Shown here: piece by piece, positions 17,601 to 24,926 of the stretch
Numbering within the stretch: position 1 is the stretch's first letter
How the letters are laid out: each line of letters opens with the position of its first letter
Assembly: GCA_025464925.1 (NCBI GenBank)
Contig: JAODMS010000139.1
Coordinates: 1 to 30,488, forward strand
Source of the DNA: Arthrobacter sp.
Lineage (GTDB): Bacteria; Actinomycetota; Actinomycetes; Actinomycetales; Micrococcaceae
Reading direction: 5' to 3'
DNA: 30,488 nucleotides
Position numbers and translations under genes: made by a program
The notes under the pieces: model-generated
The model's database searches: none
Seen by the model: the letters and a program-made list of their open reading frames with translations, nothing else
Told to the model about the DNA's origin: nothing

Positions 17601-17817
17601 TGAAGGCCTCTTCCAAGGGAACTGAGACCAGTTCTTCGACTTCAGCGGCAGTGAGTCCCAGGCAGGCTGTCTGGACCTCGACCTTAGGCGGCGCAAACTC
17701 GGGGAACACATCCACCGAGGCACTGCTGAGTTGAGCGCCGCCCACGATCATCAGCGCCGCCGCCATCGCGATGATGATTGATCTGAACCTCAGGCTGGCT
17801 GCGACTATCCGGCGCAT
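14674..17817 (-). CDS. RND efflux permease, heavy-metal-efflux-like (second of pair)
   Basis: This 1047-aa proton-driven pump belongs to the resistance-nodulation-division superfamily. It is most like the CusA/CzcA heavy-metal group in its N-terminus (VFPEFAPPKVEVQT, ACLGLTAAEVEELVSVPLEEAFNGIDGL). It has TM1 at about 13-33, a large extracytoplasmic porter loop, a TM2-TM6 block from about 345, a second porter loop and a final TM7-TM12 block (from SIGAVIVVFLLLQAAF). TM4 keeps the acidic motif VVVDDAIIDVEN (411-421) expected of a proton relay. TM10/11 carries GIAARNGILLINH. The ATG starts one base after the stop of the mini-adaptor gene, so translation is probably coupled. Substrate is unknown: metal ions are likely by family, but drugs or lipids cannot be excluded. 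Confidence 0.88.
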   Translation of the reverse strand: MRRIVAASLRFRSIIIAMAAALMIVGGAQLSSASVDVFPEFAPPKVEVQTACLGLTAAEVEELVSVPLEEAFNGIDGLHHMRSKSVPQLSSIVMEFENGTDLLTARQLVSERMAGVIPTLPTWAAPPLMLQPLSSTSRVMKIGLSSDTRSLIEMSMISYWNIRAHLLRVPGVANVAIWGERLQMLQVQVDPAKLAANDVTLETVMTSTGDALDAGLLQYSPGAIIGTGGAVDTPSQTMGIRHVQPITSPEQLAKVAVADREGQAPLQLSDVANVVEDHQQLIGDAVINGGPGLMLIVEKLPWGNTLEVTRGVEEAMKQLEPGLTGIAVDTAIFRPATFIEESLGNLGVALLLGCLLVILVLSVFLFQWRTALVSVTAIPLSLMAAALVLYWTGGTINTMVLAGLVIAVGVVVDDAIIDVENIVRRLRQHRANGGTESTARVVVNASLEVRGPIVYATLIIVAATVPIFFLDGLTGAFFRPLATSYTLAVMASMFVALTVTPAMAYIFLRNAKLEDRDPPVVRVLKRWYANVLRPIIRRPVPGYLALGAFGVVGIVAAPLLGQSLLPSFKERDFLMHWLTQPGTSNSEEVRVSELACRELMTIPGVNNCGAHTGQAFNADEVVGVYFGENWISVDPAVDYDKTLAAVQEVVDGYPGIVRDVQTYLKERIREVLTGTGYAVVIRVYGDDLDTLRKEAEKLKTILGGIEGAVGAKVALQANIPQINVEVNLDAANRYGLKPGDVRRAAATLVAGEEVGDIYRDGKAYDVQVWSPPEIRTSVTSIENLPLDTPRGQKIRLADVATISVKPTPNVIERSEGSRRIDVSANVKEGDLAKVVEKLESEMKSVEFPVGYEAVVLGEYAERQAASQRLLSYSIGAVIVVFLLLQAAFRSWRLAILAILTLPVALVGGIIAAHMSGGILSLGSLVGFLTLMGIAARNGILLINHCQHLEQFEGMPFGRDLVLRGAAERLSPILMTTLATALALVPLVIMGNIPGHEIEHPMAVVILGGLVTSTLVNLFIVPSLYLRFAKKGPARQRGPRQPEPVAVV

Positions 17818-17818
17818 G

Positions 17819-18280
17819 TCATTTGCCTGTGTTGAATTCGGCGCCGAACAGTTCAGCCGCGCCTACCGTGACGACTGCGGTCCCCACCGGGGGCCCCGCA
17901 GTCGCAGTGACAATGCCGCCTTCCACCCTGGAGACGGTGACTTCATGCCGCTGGAATACCTTCGGGGAAGGGCTGGTGTACACCCAGGTCTTTCCGTTGG
18001 CGTCATACATCAAGGCGGCGTAAGGCAGGACGATGCCCGTGCCGGAGGGACCGGGCTTCACGGTATCGGTCTTCAGATCCAGGCGTTCCATAGCGCGGTC
18101 GGTCACTGTCAGCTTGGCGATGCCGGTGCTGGCATTCTTTTCGACGGTGGCGGGCTGATTGCCCACCGCAGAAACCGGAGTCACCGCAGCGGTCTGCGCG
18201 CAGGCCGGAAGGGAGAACACGAGGGCTGCACAGACAGCGGCCGCCAGGGGCAGGCGCCGTTGGGGCTTTTGGCTGGTCAT
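17819..18280 (-). CDS. Mini RND-adaptor lipoprotein (HlyD-like C-terminal part only)
   Basis: This 153-aa exported protein sits between the two RND permeases. It starts with a signal peptide (MTSQKPQRRLPLAAAVCAALVFSLPAC). The Cys27 context LPAC is close to a lipobox, so lipid anchoring outside the membrane is likely. The rest (GIAKLTVTDRAMERLDLKTDTVKPG, VLPYAALMYDANGKTWVYTS, FQRHEVTVSRVEGGIVTATAGPPVGTAVVTVGAAELFG) resembles the beta-barrel and membrane-proximal domains of RND adaptors such as CusB. The alpha-hairpin and lipoyl domains that span the periplasm in Gram-negatives are missing. Its ATG overlaps the first RND stop as ATGA, and its stop is one base from the second RND start. Lipidation is uncertain because proline at -2 is unusual. 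Confidence 0.75.
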   Translation of the reverse strand: MTSQKPQRRLPLAAAVCAALVFSLPACAQTAAVTPVSAVGNQPATVEKNASTGIAKLTVTDRAMERLDLKTDTVKPGPSGTGIVLPYAALMYDANGKTWVYTSPSPKVFQRHEVTVSRVEGGIVTATAGPPVGTAVVTVGAAELFGAEFNTGK

Positions 18281-21200
18281 TTTGCTTCCACCTTTTCCTG
18301 CATAACGGGCGTAACGGGGATTTCCGATTCGTAGACTTCGGACCACTCTTCGGGTGCGGTGCGGGGACCGAACCACAGGGTCAGGAGAGGGAACACCAAC
18401 AGCGCCGCAAGCGTCGTGGTTACGAGGCCGCCCGCAATGATCAGCAGCATCGGGGCGATCAAGGCCTGGCCGACGGTTCCTCCAAGTAGCACCGGCGGTA
18501 TCAGGACCAGAACTGTGATGAGGGCTGACTTGAGGACCGGCGAGACCCGCTCCCGGGCCGCCGTCAGAACGACCTCGGCACGGGATGTGTGCGGCGCGGC
18601 GCGCCAGAGCTCATCCGCCCGGGCTGACAGCAGAACCGCGTTGCGTGCAGCGATGGCCAGCACCGCAGCAAAGGCGGTCAATGAGAGCCAGGAGAGCGAC
18701 GCCGCACCGATCCACGCGGCGACGGCCCCGCCGGCAAGCGCCGCCGGCAGTGCCAGGAAGACGGCGAGGGCCAGCTTCCAGCTCCGCACTGCGGTCTGGA
18801 GCAGAAGCAGTATGCCCACAAGGGCGGCCGCTCCAAGCCAGAGCACCACAGCGTCGGCTGCGCGCAGTTCGCTGTACTTCGCGGGAATCTCCGCGTGGTA
18901 TTCAAGCGGGAACTGAATTTGCGTTATTGCCGCTTCAATATCGCGCTGGACGTCGGCCAGGGGCCGTCCGCTGACGTCGGCTACGACGTCGATCCGCCGC
19001 GAGGTGGCATCGTGCTCGATGACTACTTCGTTGGGGACCATCCGGACTGCGGCGATCTCGCCGAGCTGGACGTGGCCGCCGTTGGGGGTGTCGAGGAGCA
19101 GTTCCCGGATGCTGGTCAGGTCATCCCTGACGTTAAGCGCCCCGCGCACTACGACTTCGAACACCTTCTGCTGTTCGAAGAGGTTGCCGACGATGACGCC
19201 CTGCATCAGCGTGGCAGCGGCGCGCCTGGCGTCGCCGGGCTTGATGCCGACCTTTTGTGCTGCCTCGAGGTTGACCTCGACCTCAACGATCGGAGTCATG
19301 GTCGCGGCGTTGATGGTCGGGTTCTGCACGCCGTTGATGTTCGCCAGTGCTTTACGGACCTCTTCGGCCTTTTCGCGCAGGATCGGCATCTCGGTGCCGT
19401 AGACCCGGACCGCAAAGCCCGGCTCCATGTTGTTGCGCATATCGCCGACCTCCTGCTGCGAGTAGTTCGAGACGTTATGCGAGATACCGGGGTAGCCCTG
19501 GACCACGTCCCGGACTGCCTGCTCGGTCCCACGGAAGTCGGCATCGGCGGCTACCGACACCCAGAGTTCGGCTGAATTGTTTCCGACAATCTGGTCTGAG
19601 GTGATGGCACGGCCGATATGGCCGCCAACGCCGGTGACGCCCGGCAGTGCCCGCAACTCATCTGAGGCCTTGGATGCGACCCGGCGGACCTCGTCAGTGG
19701 ACGTACCGGCTGCGGTATCCCACTGAACCAGCAGGGTCCTGTCCGGCAGGGTGGGAACGAGAGGCCGGTTGGCGAACAGTTGCGATCCGGCGGCGAGGCC
19801 CAGCGCTCCGATGACGGCAACCGCGACCAGGCTGAGGGCCCGGCGGGACCGGGCGCCATCCAGTGCCCGGCCGTAGGAGGCACGCGCACGTCCGGCGGCA
19901 GCAGACTCCGGCCGGGTTGCAATGTCCCGGGGCAGCAGCATTTGTGCCAGTACCGGCGTCACGGAGAGGCCGACGAGCAGTCCGGCCGCAAGAGCCAGCG
20001 CCAGGGACCAGAAAAGCGGCTGGAAGAAGGAGCCGCCGACGCCGCTCACAAACAGCGTCGGAAGGAGAGCGACGAGCATGATGAGTGAGGCATGGAAGAG
20101 CGGCGTGCGGATCCCGCGGACCACGTTGGTGATACGGGACCTGAGGGTAACATCGGTCTCCGTAGCCACAGTGATCAGGGGCCGGCGGCGCTGTGCCTGG
20201 ACGTCCTCCACTATGTCGCCCACGATCACGGAAACGCCGAGCAGAATGCCAAGCAGAACCGTGATGTTGAGCGAGGCGTTTTGTGCGAACAGCACTACCG
20301 CCGCCGTCATGACGGTGGTCGTGAGGGCCACGAGGGCGATCACTGCGATCCGCCAGGAACGGAAGAGCAGCCAGAAGAGCGCCACGGCGATCAACAGGCT
20401 GATCAGCAGTGCCACGCTCAGACCGTTTACGGTGTCCTGAACGGCGGTGGCGGGACGGAACACGCTGGTGTCGATCTCGACGCCGGTGAGCCCGGGTTCC
20501 ATGTCCTTCAGGGCTGCTTCAATATCCTGGGTGACCTGCACGGTGCTGGTTCCCGGGAACTTTTCAACAACCAGCATCAGGCCCGCATCCTGGCCGACGA
20601 CGGCGTCGCCGATCAGGGGCTGATGGCCTTCCTTGACCTGGGCGATATCGCCCAGCAGCATCGGCTGGGGCGCCTCCTCCACACTTACTTTGGCCAGATC
20701 CGCAGGGGTGCGGATCGGAAGGACGTGCTGGATGCCCAAACGCTGGCTGGGAGACTCAACGAAACCGCCGGTGCCCGGGGTCGAGGCCTCAAGGAAGCTC
20801 AACGGCGAGACCCAGACGGCGTTGCCGGTGGTCTTGATGATTTGCTCCAGGGTGATCCCCCGGTCGCGTAGCTGGGTGGGAGTGACCTCAACCTGCAGCT
20901 GCTGTTCACGCTGGCCCCAGATGGACACATTCGCCACCCCTGCAATGCCGACCAGCCGCGGCTTGATCTTCCACCGCGCCAACACGGACATCTCGATGCC
21001 CGAGAGCTGCTTGGAGTTCAACCGGACCATCAGCACACGGCTGGTGGAGGACATCGGTTGCATGATGAGCGGCGGAGACGAGACGTTGGGCAGAGCGTGC
21101 GCCTGCGTCATCCGTTCCGCCACCAATTGGCGGGCCCGCAGCAGGTCCGTGCCCGGCTCGAAGACAAGTTCGATGGACGACAGTCCGGCAACGGACTTGG

Positions 21201-21453
21201 AGCGGATCTCGTCGAGCCACGCCACTCCATTCAGGAGGTCGGCTTCCATGGGGGCGGTGATGAGCTGTTCGACTTCGACAGCGGAGAGACCCAGGGCCTC
21301 GGTCTGGACCTCGACCTGTGCGGGGGCGAACTCAGGCATGGTGTCCACGGCCATGCGAGGGACGTTCACGACACCAAAGGCAATGAGCCCGGCCGCAAGG
21401 GCGAGAACCAGAATACGGAACTGCATACTGAAGCGGGTAATCCAGCCAAACAT
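18277..21453 (-). CDS. RND efflux permease, heavy-metal-efflux-like (first of pair)
   Basis: This is a 1058-aa RND pump, clearly paralogous to the 1047-aa permease downstream: both share the PEFAPxxVEVQT, LGLxxxEVE, RSKSVxxLSSI and QPxSSTSRV blocks in the same order. It has the full RND plan with TM1 at about 13-33, two porter loops and two blocks of membrane spans. TM4 is altered: where the partner has VVVDDAIIDVEN, this protein has VIVGDIVEDVQA (409-420), losing the first Asp and the Glu-Asn pair. The TM10/11 segment reads AIAARNAVLLSARA. The ATG at 21453 has only a weak GGAAG-type ribosome site. It leads the operon and ends overlapping the mini-adaptor gene. It may be a non-pumping or regulatory half of a heteromeric transporter, which is inference. 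Confidence 0.86.
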   Translation of the reverse strand: MFGWITRFSMQFRILVLALAAGLIAFGVVNVPRMAVDTMPEFAPAQVEVQTEALGLSAVEVEQLITAPMEADLLNGVAWLDEIRSKSVAGLSSIELVFEPGTDLLRARQLVAERMTQAHALPNVSSPPLIMQPMSSTSRVLMVRLNSKQLSGIEMSVLARWKIKPRLVGIAGVANVSIWGQREQQLQVEVTPTQLRDRGITLEQIIKTTGNAVWVSPLSFLEASTPGTGGFVESPSQRLGIQHVLPIRTPADLAKVSVEEAPQPMLLGDIAQVKEGHQPLIGDAVVGQDAGLMLVVEKFPGTSTVQVTQDIEAALKDMEPGLTGVEIDTSVFRPATAVQDTVNGLSVALLISLLIAVALFWLLFRSWRIAVIALVALTTTVMTAAVVLFAQNASLNITVLLGILLGVSVIVGDIVEDVQAQRRRPLITVATETDVTLRSRITNVVRGIRTPLFHASLIMLVALLPTLFVSGVGGSFFQPLFWSLALALAAGLLVGLSVTPVLAQMLLPRDIATRPESAAAGRARASYGRALDGARSRRALSLVAVAVIGALGLAAGSQLFANRPLVPTLPDRTLLVQWDTAAGTSTDEVRRVASKASDELRALPGVTGVGGHIGRAITSDQIVGNNSAELWVSVAADADFRGTEQAVRDVVQGYPGISHNVSNYSQQEVGDMRNNMEPGFAVRVYGTEMPILREKAEEVRKALANINGVQNPTINAATMTPIVEVEVNLEAAQKVGIKPGDARRAAATLMQGVIVGNLFEQQKVFEVVVRGALNVRDDLTSIRELLLDTPNGGHVQLGEIAAVRMVPNEVVIEHDATSRRIDVVADVSGRPLADVQRDIEAAITQIQFPLEYHAEIPAKYSELRAADAVVLWLGAAALVGILLLLQTAVRSWKLALAVFLALPAALAGGAVAAWIGAASLSWLSLTAFAAVLAIAARNAVLLSARADELWRAAPHTSRAEVVLTAARERVSPVLKSALITVLVLIPPVLLGGTVGQALIAPMLLIIAGGLVTTTLAALLVFPLLTLWFGPRTAPEEWSEVYESEIPVTPVMQEKVEAK

Positions 21454-22088
21454 GGCTAGGCTTCTTCCGGGCTGCCGGGGACGCAGCCGCGCCCGGTCAG
21501 ATTTATCGGATTTATGAATTGTGTCCCAGACGAACCACGCAACTGATACATGTCAGGCTCCTCAACCCGAGACCATTGCGAATCCCCCCACGAGATCTAT
21601 GAGCAAATAGTGGGCCTGTTTGGTCTGTTTAGCAAGCGGTTATATTTCGTATTCTTATATGTTGTTTCTGCCCGGTTATTCCCCCGCGGGTCGCGCCAAG
21701 AGTGCCACCGCAGAGGTGTTAAGAAGCTCTACTCGTGGACTTCTGGCCATCACTTACACTCGGCCGGGCCGCTACTCGGTTCGGGTAGGCCTATACCTAA
21801 GACCCGGGATTTAATACCTGCGTCGGTTGTGTATGATTTCGAAGCAAATACGCGGTTTTTCCGGCCGGGTTTTTTGTAACAATTTGGGGTTCCTTCGCGG
21901 TTTATGAGGTGCATCGCATATCCGCGGCCGACCAGGTCAATTCGGACATGGAGGTTTTTCGGTATGGCACCCGCAACGTGCAGCCTCCGCGCCTGACACT
22001 TCCGGCTGCAGCCAGCGCCGCGGCCACCACCCCGGTGCAGGCCGGGCCCCCTGTAGCGGGTGCGGCGCGTGCGTCCTTTCATGGCCGG
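21454..22088. other. Long non-coding stretch upstream of the RND operon
   Basis: No convincing gene was found here on either strand. Bases 21500-21880 are visibly less GC-rich than the flanks and contain the TTATAT direct repeat (21640-21645 and 21655-21660), the 8-bp palindrome TAGGCCTA (21786-21793) and a TATGAT box (21832-21837). Short open frames exist (for example 21550-21879 on the plus strand) but lack ribosome sites and family-like sequence. The region should hold the promoter and operators of the RND operon on the minus strand; no -35/-10 pair there is good enough to name. It may also be the edge of a transferred segment. Confidence 0.5.
21500..21515. repeat. Direct repeat GATTTAT x2 upstream of the first RND gene
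   Basis: GATTTAT occurs at 21500-21506 and 21509-21515, a period of 9 bp, about 50 bp before the RND operon start. Tandem AT-rich heptamers at this distance could be a regulator site or part of a promoter. Two copies can also be chance. Confidence 0.3.
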
Positions 22089-22118
22089 TTCACCGCCAAG
22101 CAGCGGAGACGCTAAAGT
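22089..22118 (+). promoter_or_regulatory. Candidate promoter of the leuS leader transcript
   Basis: TTCACC (22089-22094, 4/6 to TTGACA) and TAAAGT (22113-22118, TANNNT) are 18 bp apart. The -10 box ends six bases before the ATG at 22125, the usual geometry of an actinobacterial leaderless transcript that starts on the A of ATG. Confidence 0.6.
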
Positions 22119-22124
22119 AGAACT

Positions 22125-22151
22125 ATGCGTGCCGTCTTTCTGCTTAGCTAG
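22125..22151 (+). CDS. Candidate leucine-rich leader peptide (8 aa) upstream of leuS
   Basis: The frame ATG-CGT-GCC-GTC-TTT-CTG-CTT-AGC-TAG encodes MRAVFLLS. It follows a good TANNNT promoter by six bases, has no Shine-Dalgarno, and would be translated from a leaderless mRNA. Two adjacent leucine codons lie just before the stop. Downstream are an imperfect hairpin that starts at the stop codon (22151-22189) and a GC-rich terminator (22191-22214). The next gene is leucyl-tRNA synthetase. Together this is the layout of ribosome-mediated attenuation, in which shortage of charged tRNA-Leu would stall the ribosome on the leucine codons. The peptide itself would have no other job. So short a frame can arise by chance, and no clear antiterminator was found. 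Confidence 0.5.
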   Translation: MRAVFLLS

Positions 22152-22189
22152 CCGCCCGGTATCCCGAAGAACTCGGATTGCCGAGCGGC
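22151..22189 (+). promoter_or_regulatory. Leader hairpins with alternative pairings
   Basis: GCCGC at 22151-22155 pairs with GCGGC at 22185-22189, and CGG (22157-22159) with CCG (22181-22183), around a C-A mismatch. The 3' half can instead pair locally as CTCGG-ATTG-CCGAG (22172-22185). The two folds exclude each other, and the 5' arm overlaps the leader stop codon, so a ribosome parked there would decide which one forms. Confidence 0.45.
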
Positions 22190-22190
22190 A

Positions 22191-22216
22191 GCCCCTCCAT
22201 GTCGAGGGGCTTTTGT
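22191..22216 (+). terminator. Intrinsic terminator or attenuator upstream of leuS
   Basis: GCCCCTC (22191-22197) and GAGGGGC (22204-22210) form a perfect 7-bp stem with a CATGTC loop, followed at once by TTTTGTGTGT. There is no full-length gene before it on this strand, so it ends a short RNA of about 90 nt or works as an attenuator for leuS. A second GCCCC at 22225-22229 could compete for the GGGGC arm. Confidence 0.7.
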
Positions 22217-22277
22217 GTGTCTGGGCCCCTTCGGGACGGCAGCAGCGGACAAAGGGGTCAGGGCAGAACAAGTAGCC

Positions 22278-22308
22278 TTGACAGTAGAGACTTGACGGTA
22301 CATAGGCT
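22278..22308 (+). promoter_or_regulatory. Candidate leuS proximal promoter with three TTGACA-like boxes
   Basis: TTGACA at 22278-22283, TTGACG at 22292-22297 and TTGACA at 22308-22313 are spaced 14 and 16 bp apart. The first pairs with TAGGCT (TANNNT, 22303-22308) at a 19-bp spacing, giving transcription start near 22315 and a leader of about 17 nt before the GTG at 22332. The -10 match is modest. Confidence 0.4.
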
Positions 22309-22331
22309 TGACAGAACAGAAGAGGCCAGCA

Positions 22332-24857
22332 GTGAGCGTTCAGCCGGAGACAGAGACCGGAACAGCAGCCGCCGCGACGGAGGCACCCCAAGAGGGCGCC
22401 TACAGTTTTGCGGCGATGGAAGCCAAATGGCCGCAGGTCTGGGAAGACCTGAAGGTCTTCACGCCGGTCGATGACGGGTCGAAGGAACGCCGCGACGTGC
22501 TGGACATGTTCCCGTACCCGTCCGGGGACCTTCACATGGGCCACGCCGAAGCGTTTGCCATGGGTGATGTCGTCGCGCGCTATCTGCGCCAGCAGGGCTA
22601 TGACGTACTGCACCCGATCGGCTGGGATTCCTTCGGGCTGCCGGCCGAGAATGCCGCCATTCAGCGCAACGCGCACCCCAGCGAGTGGACCTACGCCAAC
22701 ATCGAGACCCAGGCGGCCTCGTTCAAGCGCTACGCCATTTCAGCCGACTGGTCCCGCCGCATACACACGTCCGATCCGGAGTACTACCGCTGGACCCAGT
22801 GGCTGTTCAAGCGTTTCTACGAGCGCGGTCTGGCGTACCGTAAGGATTCGCCGGTGAACTGGTGCCCCAAGGACCAGACAGTGCTGGCCAACGAACAGGT
22901 CGTCAACGGAGCGTGCGAGCGTTGCGGCACCCCGGTGACAAAGAAGTCACTGAACCAGTGGTACTTCAAGATCACCGAATACGCCGACCGGCTGCTGGAA
23001 GACATGGATGAGTTGCGCGGCCATTGGCCCGAGCGCGTCCTGGCGATGCAGAAGAACTGGATCGGCCGTTCCGAAGGCGCCCACGTCCGCTTCGTCATCG
23101 AGGCCGACGGCGGCAAGCCCGCCAAGGACGTCACGGTGTTCTCCACCCGCCCGGACACCCTCTACGGGGCCACGTTCTTCGTCGTGGCGGCCGATGCGCC
23201 ACTGGCCGTCGAGCTGGTCACGGACGAGCACGCCGCAGCCCTGGACGCGTACCGCGAGCGCGTCAAGGCGCTGACCGAAATCGAACGCCAGTCCACCGAG
23301 CGGGAGAAGACCGGCGTCTTCACCGGCCGCTACGCGACCAATCCGCTGAACGGCGAGAAGCTGCCCGTCTGGGCCGCCGACTACGTGCTGGCAGATTACG
23401 GCACCGGCGCCATCATGGCCGTTCCGGCCCATGACCAGCGCGACCTCGACTTCGCCCGCACCTTCGGTCTGCCGGTCCGGGCGGTGCTGGACACCGGCGA
23501 GGAAGACCCCGCTGCCACCGGCACGGCCACCACCGGGGAGGGGATCCTCATCAACTCCGGCGAGCTGGACGGCCTGCCCAAGGCCGAGGCGATCCCGGCT
23601 GCCATTGAGATCCTGAAACGGCAGGGCACGGGCGAGAAATTCGTGAACTACCGCCTGCGGGACTGGCTGCTGAGCCGGCAGCGTTTCTGGGGCACTCCCA
23701 TCCCGATCATCCACTGCCCGAGCTGCGGCGAAGTTCCCGTCCCCGATGAGCAGCTGCCCGTCACCTTGCCGGCCCACCTGCGCGGCGAAGACCTGTCGCC
23801 GAAGGGCACGTCCCCGCTGGCTGCCGTCGAAGGCTGGGTCAACGTCGCATGCCCCAACTGCCATGGCCCGGCCAAGCGGGATACCGACACGATGGACACC
23901 TTCGTTGATTCCTCCTGGTACTTCCTGCGCTTCGTTTCTCCGCAGTACACCGAGGGTCCGTTCGATCCCGAGAAGATCAACGACTGGATGCCGGTGGGTC
24001 AGTACGTTGGCGGCGTCGAGCATGCCATCCTGCACCTTCTCTACGCACGGTTCTTTACCAAGGTCATCCACGACCTGGGCATGATCGACGCCGACGAGCC
24101 CTTCAGCGCCTTGCTGAACCAGGGCCAGGTCCTCAACGGCGGCAAGGCCATGAGCAAGTCGCTGGGCAACGGTGTCGACCTGAGCGAGCAGCTGGACAAG
24201 TTCGGCGTCGACGCCGTGCGCCTGACCATGATCTTTGCCTCCCCGCCGGAGGACGACGTCGACTGGGCAGACGTCTCGCCGTCGGGATCAGCGAAGTTCC
24301 TGGCCCGGGCCTGGCGGCTGGGGCAGGATGTCGCGAGTGAGCCCGGGGTCGACGTCACCACCGGTGACCGCGCCCTGCGCACGGTCACCCACCGCACGAT
24401 CGCCGATGCCGCAGCACTGCTGGACTCCAACAAGTTCAACGTGGTTGTCGCCAAACTGATGGAGCTGGTCAACGCGACCCGCAAGACCATCGACAGCGGT
24501 GCAGGCGGGGCAGATCCGGCAGTGCGGGAAGCGGTGGAAGCAGTCGCGGTGATCCTGAGCCTGTTCGCACCGTACACGGCCGAGGATCTGTGGAACGTGC
24601 TGGGGCATCCTGCCTCGGTAGCAACCGCCGGCTGGCCCAGCCACGACGAGGCGCTTCTGGTGCAGGACACGGTCACCGCCGTTGTCCAGGTCCAGGGCAA
24701 GGTGCGTGACCGGCTCGAGGTTGCGCCGGACATCAGTGAGGACGAGTTGCGCGAGCTGGCGCTGGCATCCGGGAACGTCCAGCGGGCACTCGACGGCCGG
24801 GGCATCCGCACCGTCATCGTCCGCGCACCTAAACTGGTCAACATCGTCCCGGCGTAG
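22332..24857 (+). CDS. leuS: Leucyl-tRNA synthetase
   Basis: LeuS attaches leucine to tRNA-Leu and edits mischarged tRNA. From the chosen start the protein has 841 aa, normal for the bacterial enzyme. The class I ATP-binding motifs are intact: HMGH at 68-71 ([13 protein letters not shown]) and KAMSKS with Met607 ([12 protein letters not shown]). The Cys-rich zinc segment shows [22 protein letters not shown], the CP1 editing domain follows with [15 protein letters not shown] and [16 protein letters not shown], and the C-terminal anticodon-binding domain ends with [12 protein letters not shown]. The GTG at 22332 was preferred to the TTG at 22308 because AGAAGAGG lies six bases before it, while the TTG falls inside a promoter-like box. 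A possible leucine-codon attenuator precedes it. Confidence 0.96.
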   Translation: MSVQPETETGTAAAATEAPQEGAYSFAAMEAKWPQVWEDLKVFTPVDDGSKERRDVLDMFPYPSGDLHMGHAEAFAMGDVVARYLRQQGYDVLHPIGWDSFGLPAENAAIQRNAHPSEWTYANIETQAASFKRYAISADWSRRIHTSDPEYYRWTQWLFKRFYERGLAYRKDSPVNWCPKDQTVLANEQVVNGACERCGTPVTKKSLNQWYFKITEYADRLLEDMDELRGHWPERVLAMQKNWIGRSEGAHVRFVIEADGGKPAKDVTVFSTRPDTLYGATFFVVAADAPLAVELVTDEHAAALDAYRERVKALTEIERQSTEREKTGVFTGRYATNPLNGEKLPVWAADYVLADYGTGAIMAVPAHDQRDLDFARTFGLPVRAVLDTGEEDPAATGTATTGEGILINSGELDGLPKAEAIPAAIEILKRQGTGEKFVNYRLRDWLLSRQRFWGTPIPIIHCPSCGEVPVPDEQLPVTLPAHLRGEDLSPKGTSPLAAVEGWVNVACPNCHGPAKRDTDTMDTFVDSSWYFLRFVSPQYTEGPFDPEKINDWMPVGQYVGGVEHAILHLLYARFFTKVIHDLGMIDADEPFSALLNQGQVLNGGKAMSKSLGNGVDLSEQLDKFGVDAVRLTMIFASPPEDDVDWADVSPSGSAKFLARAWRLGQDVASEPGVDVTTGDRALRTVTHRTIADAAALLDSNKFNVVVAKLMELVNATRKTIDSGAGGADPAVREAVEAVAVILSLFAPYTAEDLWNVLGHPASVATAGWPSHDEALLVQDTVTAVVQVQGKVRDRLEVAPDISEDELRELALASGNVQRALDGRGIRTVIVRAPKLVNIVPA

Positions 24858-24863
24858 CCGGGC

Positions 24864-24893
24864 GCCGGCCGCCGGTGCATCCCGGCGGCCGGC
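24864..24893 (+). terminator. Hairpin after leuS
   Basis: Arms 24864-24875 and 24882-24893 pair perfectly over 12 G/C base pairs with a TGCATC loop, seven bases after the leuS stop. No T-run follows, which is common for actinobacterial terminators. It probably separates leuS from the degV-type gene at least in part. Confidence 0.6.
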
Positions 24894-24926
24894 TACAGAG
24901 CTTGACCGGACAGCAGGAGGTGCGTA

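Noticed and set aside
18281..18376. N-terminal extension of the mini-adaptor
   Set aside because: It lies inside the upstream RND gene; the signal peptide begins at 18280, where ATGA overlaps the RND stop.
21550..21879. A 109-aa open frame on the plus strand in the gap upstream of the RND operon
   Set aside because: It has no ribosome site, no family-like pattern and irregular composition; it overlaps other equally poor frames.
22308..22331. TTG start eight codons upstream for leuS
   Set aside because: There is no ribosome site before it and it sits in a promoter-like TTGACA box; the GTG at 22332 has AGAAGAGG in front.
21454..22331. A tRNA or T-box leader in the gap before leuS
   Set aside because: No TTCGA-type T-arm with a matching acceptor stem and no T-box consensus was found by eye.
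21750..22676. A 308-aa open frame on the minus strand across the leuS start
   Set aside because: It begins inside leuS and its sequence is low in recognisable pattern, Arg/Gly/Cys-rich in places, and would cover the leader element; it is a GC-driven shadow.
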